A stretch of DNA of 8,994 nucleotides, taken from Microcaldota archaeon (GTDB taxonomy: Archaea > Iainarchaeota > Iainarchaeia > JAADDC01). Within the stretch, counting starts at the first letter, position 1. Every line of letters starts with the position of its first letter. The DNA lies in the NCBI GenBank assembly GCA_027074515.1, contig JALTCQ010000042.1, positions 1 to 8,994 of the forward strand. Reading direction: 5' to 3'. A program made the position numbers and the translations under genes. The notes beneath the pieces are model-generated. The model was not told the DNA's origin. It made no database searches and was given only the letters and a program-made list of their open reading frames with translations. Shown here in pieces: positions 5,984 to 8,994 of this stretch.

Positions 5984-7517
5984 GAACTGGAAGGTGCAGT
6001 TCCTCATCGCCATGCTTCTCCTGTCCGTAGGGATTATCCTGGCGAAGGGGATCCAGCTAGGCATAGACTTCAAGGGAGGAACGATACTCACGTTCCGTTT
6101 TGACAAGCCGCTGACGCAGGATCAGATACAGCAGTCAGCGCTCATCGTAAGCAAGCGTCTGGACCTAACGGGCCTCAGCAGCATATCCGTGAAGGCGTGG
6201 GGCAACCAATACCTCATTGTGGAGCTCAGCGAGACGAACCCTCAGAAGATAAAGGAGATAGAGAACTCCGTTCTCCGCCAGGGCAAGTTTGAGACGGTGG
6301 TGGACGGAAACGTCATACTCACGGGGAAGGACATCGTTGCCGTGAACCCCCCTGTGATATATCCTGCCCAGATGGGCTACAGCTGGCGCGTCCCGTTCCA
6401 ACTATCTCCGGAGGGCGTTAGAAAGTTCTACACGGGTGTCCACGGCAAGTGTGACGTGACTGGAGAACACTGCGCCTACACATTCATGTACATAGACCGT
6501 CCCGCAGGTGCCGTGCTCCTCATGCCAAAGGACGTCTACGAGAATGAAAAGAAGGTCCCAGTGGAGCCGAACATCAACTCAACGGGCACGAGGCTGGACA
6601 TAAACGAGTTCTTCGTCAACGCAGGGATTAAGCCCATCATAGTAGACAAAAACACGAAGATTGACGTTAATGCGCTCAAGGGCGCTCCCCTCGTGATTCT
6701 ACACCCAGAGCTGAACTACTTGGTACCTTTGCTCAAGGAGAACAACATTCCCTACAAGATCGTGGAGCCTAGAAAGAACGTGCCGTGGATCTGGACCGCC
6801 ACGAACCTCCAATCCGTTGTCCGCCTAACACCAGGCGTCACCAACGTGTCCCCGGAGAACGCGAATCCTGAGCTGGTCATAGAGGGCTGGGCACCCAACA
6901 AGAATGATGCCGAGCGCGTAACCAGCGAGTTAAAGATACTTCTGGAGTCCGGTGCGCTCCCAGCAGGGCTAAAGCTTGTCTCCGAGAGCAGGGTTCCCGC
7001 AACCTATGGAGAATACCTGTTCTACACGTTCCTCCTCGCGCTCCTCGCCGCAATGATCGCTGTGGCAACGTACATCGCCATACGCTACCGCGAATGGAGG
7101 GTGACGGGGCCGATAATCCTCACGATGGCCAGCGAGATCATAATGATCTTCGCCTTTGCGGCGCTGGTGAACTGGAAGATAGACGTGGCGTCTATGGTGG
7201 GCATCGTCGCCTCAACGGGTACTGGCGTGGACGACCAGATCGTCATCACGGATGAGCTATTGCGCGGCAGGGGCAAGGGCGAAGATGCAGAGAAGAAGGC
7301 AAAGATGGGTGTGATAGCAAGGGTCAAGAGGGCGTTCTTCATCATCTTTGCATCTGCCTCGGCGCTGACGGTGGCCATGATACCAGTGTGGTTCTCTGGG
7401 ATCCCAGCGCTCAAGGGTTTCGCCCTAACCACAATCGTCGGCGTCCTTGTGGGCGTGTTCATCACCCGTCCAGCGTTTGCGGAGATCCTCCGCCACGTGC
7501 TGCACAAGGGGGCGTAA
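5964..7517 (+). CDS. secD: Protein translocase subunit SecD
   Basis: Membrane partner of SecF, 517 residues. TM1 spans about 10-28, followed by the QLGIDFKGGT motif (31-40) and a large extracytoplasmic P1 region (about 41-345). Helices follow at about 352-373, 381-402, 407-421, 457-477 and 485-502. GTGVDDQIVITDE (419-431) is the archaeal SecD signature containing the conserved acidic residues expected in the TM4 region. ATG at 5964 lies inside the end of secF, with GGTGA (5953-5957) upstream, so the two are very likely translationally coupled. Two cysteines, C163 and C170, sit close together in the extracytoplasmic domain. The stop codon at 7515-7517 is in the loop of a strong hairpin. The gene order secF then secD is opposite to the usual bacterial order. 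Confidence 0.97.
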   Translation: MSSPLLKNWKVQFLIAMLLLSVGIILAKGIQLGIDFKGGTILTFRFDKPLTQDQIQQSALIVSKRLDLTGLSSISVKAWGNQYLIVELSETNPQKIKEIENSVLRQGKFETVVDGNVILTGKDIVAVNPPVIYPAQMGYSWRVPFQLSPEGVRKFYTGVHGKCDVTGEHCAYTFMYIDRPAGAVLLMPKDVYENEKKVPVEPNINSTGTRLDINEFFVNAGIKPIIVDKNTKIDVNALKGAPLVILHPELNYLVPLLKENNIPYKIVEPRKNVPWIWTATNLQSVVRLTPGVTNVSPENANPELVIEGWAPNKNDAERVTSELKILLESGALPAGLKLVSESRVPATYGEYLFYTFLLALLAAMIAVATYIAIRYREWRVTGPIILTMASEIIMIFAFAALVNWKIDVASMVGIVASTGTGVDDQIVITDELLRGRGKGEDAEKKAKMGVIARVKRAFFIIFASASALTVAMIPVWFSGIPALKGFALTTIVGVLVGVFITRPAFAEILRHVLHKGA

Positions 7518-7525
7518 GCCCCCTT
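7506..7525 (+). promoter_or_regulatory. Perfect 8-bp hairpin with GUAA tetraloop spanning the secD stop codon
   Basis: AAGGGGGC (7506-7513) pairs perfectly with GCCCCCTT (7518-7525) around the loop GTAA, which is of the stable GNRA type. The secD stop TAA (7515-7517) is inside the loop, and the signal peptidase ribosome-binding site begins 2 nt after the stem. The stem holds six G-C pairs in a row. Only three T follow, so it is a poor intrinsic terminator; a translational coupling, processing or mRNA-stability role is more likely. The pairing is seen directly; the role is inferred. Confidence 0.6.
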
Positions 7526-7526
7526 T

Positions 7527-7532
7527 GGTGAT
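7527..7532 (+). promoter_or_regulatory. Ribosome-binding site GGTGAT fixing the signal peptidase start
   Basis: GGTGAT stands 4 nt before ATG at 7537. It fixes this start against in-frame upstream codons that lie inside secD, and sits directly after the hairpin at the secD stop. Confidence 0.75.
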
Positions 7533-7536
7533 TCCC

Positions 7537-8202
7537 ATGGGGCTTGAAAAGATCGATCCCTTCTACTGGTTCGACCGCTTCTGGTTCAAGCATCTGGGAA
7601 AGCCGAAGACGGTGGGCGAAAAAACCGTCTACTTCTTGGGAGAAGTTGTTTATTCCATCGCCCTGGCTTACATCATATATGGACTGCTTGCCCTGGCCCT
7701 ACACACGTCAAAGCCCGCCGTTATCGTGGCTAGTAGCTCCATGGTGCCGCACCTGCACGTGGGAGACATTGCCATCGTTGAGGGCGTTCCGCCAGAAGAG
7801 ATAAAAGCGCCTGAAGCGAACCTGGACATGAACCTCATGTGGAAGACCCTGGACGAGATCGGCGTGATTCGACCCATATACAACGATAAAGGAGTGGCGG
7901 TGAAGCTCGACGTGAACGGGGAAATCTATCCCGTGGAGCAGAACAACGATATCATCGTCTACTACAACCGCGTGGTGAACAAGGACATCATACACCGCGT
8001 TGTCTTGAAAATCCACGCCCGCGACGGCTGGTTCTTCCTTACAAAAGGCGACAACAACAAAACGAACCCAACGCTGGACCAGGACTGCCACTACGGCATG
8101 TGCGTCTACATCTACCCGATCCCCGCGAAGGACGTGTATGGAAAGGTTGTGGGCGTTATCCCATACCTTGGCATAATAAAAATATGGCTGCTCGGTGCGT
8201 GA
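7537..8202 (+). CDS. Archaeal type I signal peptidase (S26B, Ser-His-Asp type)
   Basis: This membrane peptidase removes signal peptides from exported proteins on the outer face of the membrane. Length is 221 residues. A cytoplasmic N-terminus of about 32 residues rich in aromatics precedes one membrane helix (about 33-57). Box B is ASSSMVPHLHVGD (65-77), with the nucleophile S68 in SMVP. The general base is a histidine, H153 in DIIHRVV, rather than the bacterial lysine, and D172 in TKGDNN fits the acidic residue; this is the archaeal and ER-type arrangement. A second hydrophobic segment ends the protein (about 204-220). Residues 84-136 form a charged insertion between the substrate-binding boxes. 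C184 and C189 lie close together near the end of the catalytic domain. The start is 19 nt after the secD stop, so it should be co-transcribed with secFD. Its 3' end meets rpoL head-on. Confidence 0.93.
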   Translation: MGLEKIDPFYWFDRFWFKHLGKPKTVGEKTVYFLGEVVYSIALAYIIYGLLALALHTSKPAVIVASSSMVPHLHVGDIAIVEGVPPEEIKAPEANLDMNLMWKTLDEIGVIRPIYNDKGVAVKLDVNGEIYPVEQNNDIIVYYNRVVNKDIIHRVVLKIHARDGWFFLTKGDNNKTNPTLDQDCHYGMCVYIYPIPAKDVYGKVVGVIPYLGIIKIWLLGA

Positions 8203-8205
8203 AAA

Positions 8206-8463
8206 TCAAAGAAGAGATTGAAGTTGAATCAGATCCGCCTTTGCACGCTCTATGGCTGAACGGATCGCCTCCACAGGATCCCCCTTTTTCACGCGGACGA
8301 ACATGCGCACCTCGTCCACCAAGGGGTGGTCCTGCGCGAAGGCGGCAAAGTCCACGTTCTCGTCTTGCAGCAGATAGCCACGGACGAGCATGGCAATCGT
8401 CTTGTCACCGGTCATGGCAAACTCAACGGCGTTGTCCTCCTTCTTGATCAGCTTAACGTCCAT
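8206..8463 (-). CDS. rpoL: DNA-directed RNA polymerase subunit L (Rpo11)
   Basis: Rpo11 is the archaeal counterpart of eukaryotic Rpb11 and pairs with Rpo3 in the assembly platform of RNA polymerase, corresponding to one bacterial alpha subunit. The 85-residue protein has the family pattern: an N-terminal strand (VKLIKKEDNAVEFAMTGD), a helix with the expected LVRGYLLQDENVDFAAF block (26-42), the HPLVD turn (46-50), and a strand then DPVEAIRSAIERAK helix at the C-terminus. I chose ATG at 8461-8463 because a near-perfect GAGGTGAT lies 3 nt before it; an upstream ATG at 8505 would add 14 residues that overlap csl4. It follows csl4 with 4 nt between stop and start. Its stop lies 3 bp from the signal peptidase stop. 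Confidence 0.94.
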   Translation of the reverse strand: MDVKLIKKEDNAVEFAMTGDKTIAMLVRGYLLQDENVDFAAFAQDHPLVDEVRMFVRVKKGDPVEAIRSAIERAKADLIQLQSLL

Positions 8464-8466
8464 ACA

Positions 8467-8474
8467 ATCACCTC
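8467..8474 (-). promoter_or_regulatory. Ribosome-binding site GAGGTGAT fixing the rpoL start
   Basis: On the minus strand GAGGTGAT is an 8-nt match to the expected archaeal anti-Shine-Dalgarno AUCACCUC and precedes the rpoL ATG by 3 nt. The csl4 stop codon TGA (8470-8468) is contained within it, so the terminating csl4 ribosome covers the rpoL initiation site. Confidence 0.85.
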
Positions 8475-8994
8475 GGTAGTTGTGGATTTCCATAATCCTC
8501 GGCAATCTTCCTGTGAACGCGTATCTTGCACCTCGGACAGTAGAGGTCCCTGCCCCTGCGAACGAGGGGTGTACGGCACTTCGGGCAGTACGCCTTGATC
8601 ACGCCGAGCTTTGGTCCTTCGGTGGAAAGGTTCACGTAGAACTTTGCCTTTATATCAGAGATCTTGGCGCGAATCCAGTCACCCACCCCGAACTCGTCGC
8701 GAATGGACTTAACGTATCCACGCTTCACGTTGGAAACACGCAGCATGGCATAAGAAGATGGAGGTGTAAGACGGTAGCGCTTGGTGGAGTAGGGATAGAG
8801 CTCCACGAGAGCGTAGTTATCAAACGTCTGCATCACTCGCCCATAAACGATGGAGTTCACCACGTTCAGGCGCGGCTGCTTGATGGGCGTGTTCACGCGC
8901 ACGGAGTAGTCCTCTGAGTCGTACTCTGGCTCGCCCACGACCGCGGCGTAAACGTCTCCATCATCTTCGTAGGCACCATCTGACGGCATAAACT
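8468..8994 (-). CDS. csl4: Exosome complex RNA-binding subunit Csl4, probably 5'-incomplete at window edge
   Basis: Csl4 forms part of the S1-domain cap of the archaeal exosome and helps bind RNA for 3'-5' decay or tailing. Counting from ATG at 8989, 173 residues are visible: an N-terminal region with GAYEDDGDVYAAVVG (5-19), an S1 RNA-binding domain (about 43-123, with LRVSNVKRGYVKSI near 83-96) and a C-terminal zinc ribbon CX2CX12CX2C (C135, C138, C151, C154), followed by RKIAEDYG near the end. The family normally has about 15 further residues ahead of the xGxYEE motif, including a PGD segment. The frame remains open to the right edge and reads F just before this methionine, so the true start probably lies outside the window. 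The remainder looks full length. It is followed at once by rpoL, a pairing common in Euryarchaeota as I recall. Confidence 0.94.
   Translation of the reverse strand, partial: FMPSDGAYEDDGDVYAAVVGEPEYDSEDYSVRVNTPIKQPRLNVVNSIVYGRVMQTFDNYALVELYPYSTKRYRLTPPSSYAMLRVSNVKRGYVKSIRDEFGVGDWIRAKISDIKAKFYVNLSTEGPKLGVIKAYCPKCRTPLVRRGRDLYCPRCKIRVHRKIAEDYGNPQLPR

Noticed and set aside
7506..7526. Intrinsic terminator after secD
   Set aside because: Only three T follow the stem, and the ribosome-binding site of the next co-directional gene begins immediately, so termination there would silence the signal peptidase.
7447..7536. Longer signal peptidase frame starting inside secD at 7447
   Set aside because: The extension overlaps conserved SecD membrane codons in another frame and has no signal-peptidase character; GGTGAT precedes ATG at 7537.
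1..8994. tRNA, rRNA, CRISPR arrays, insertion sequences, long repeats
   Set aside because: No cloverleaf, rRNA-like segment, regularly spaced repeats or transposase motifs were seen, and coding sequence occupies nearly all of the window.

Overview
The window is a gene-dense stretch of archaeal chromosome carrying nine protein-coding genes and almost no free intergenic DNA; the longest gene-free gap is 61 bp. Both subunits of the archaeal-specific DNA polymerase D (DP1 and DP2) are present, with an archaeal exosome subunit (Csl4), RNA polymerase subunit L, archaeal SecF/SecD and a Ser-His-Asp type signal peptidase. This points to a euryarchaeote or another PolD-bearing archaeal lineage, and rules out bacteria and classical Crenarchaeota. 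The G+C content is moderately high. Ribosome-binding sites are mostly of the GGTGAT or GGTGGT type, sitting 3-4 nt before the ATG, as expected for a 16S rRNA ending in AUCACCUCC. I cannot name the genus.

Left half (1-4986), all on the minus strand. Read in the direction of transcription the order is: a two-segment membrane protein of the DUF131/TIGR00304 type, a NOG1-like GTPase, a UPF0147 protein, DP1 (exonuclease subunit of PolD) and DP2 (polymerase subunit, cut by the left edge after 655 residues). Three of the four junctions overlap by 8-16 nt. The exception is a 61-bp gap before DP1, which probably holds a promoter.

Middle (5006-8202), plus strand: secF, secD and a type I signal peptidase. 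These form a compact export operon covering late translocation and signal-peptide removal. It diverges from the left-hand cluster across only 19 bp. A perfect 8-bp hairpin with a GUAA (GNRA) tetraloop wraps the secD stop codon and abuts the signal peptidase ribosome-binding site.

Right end (8206-8994), minus strand: csl4 (probably missing its first residues beyond the right edge) followed by rpoL. These converge on the signal peptidase gene with 3 bp between stop codons.

Overall this is core information processing (replication, ribosome assembly, transcription, RNA decay) next to protein export. I see no mobile element, CRISPR array, defence system, tRNA or rRNA, and no wholly novel system. 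The most interesting points are the hairpin at the secD stop, the 19-bp divergent core, the linkage of UPF0147 and the GTPase to PolD, and paired cysteines in extracytoplasmic parts of SecD and the signal peptidase.
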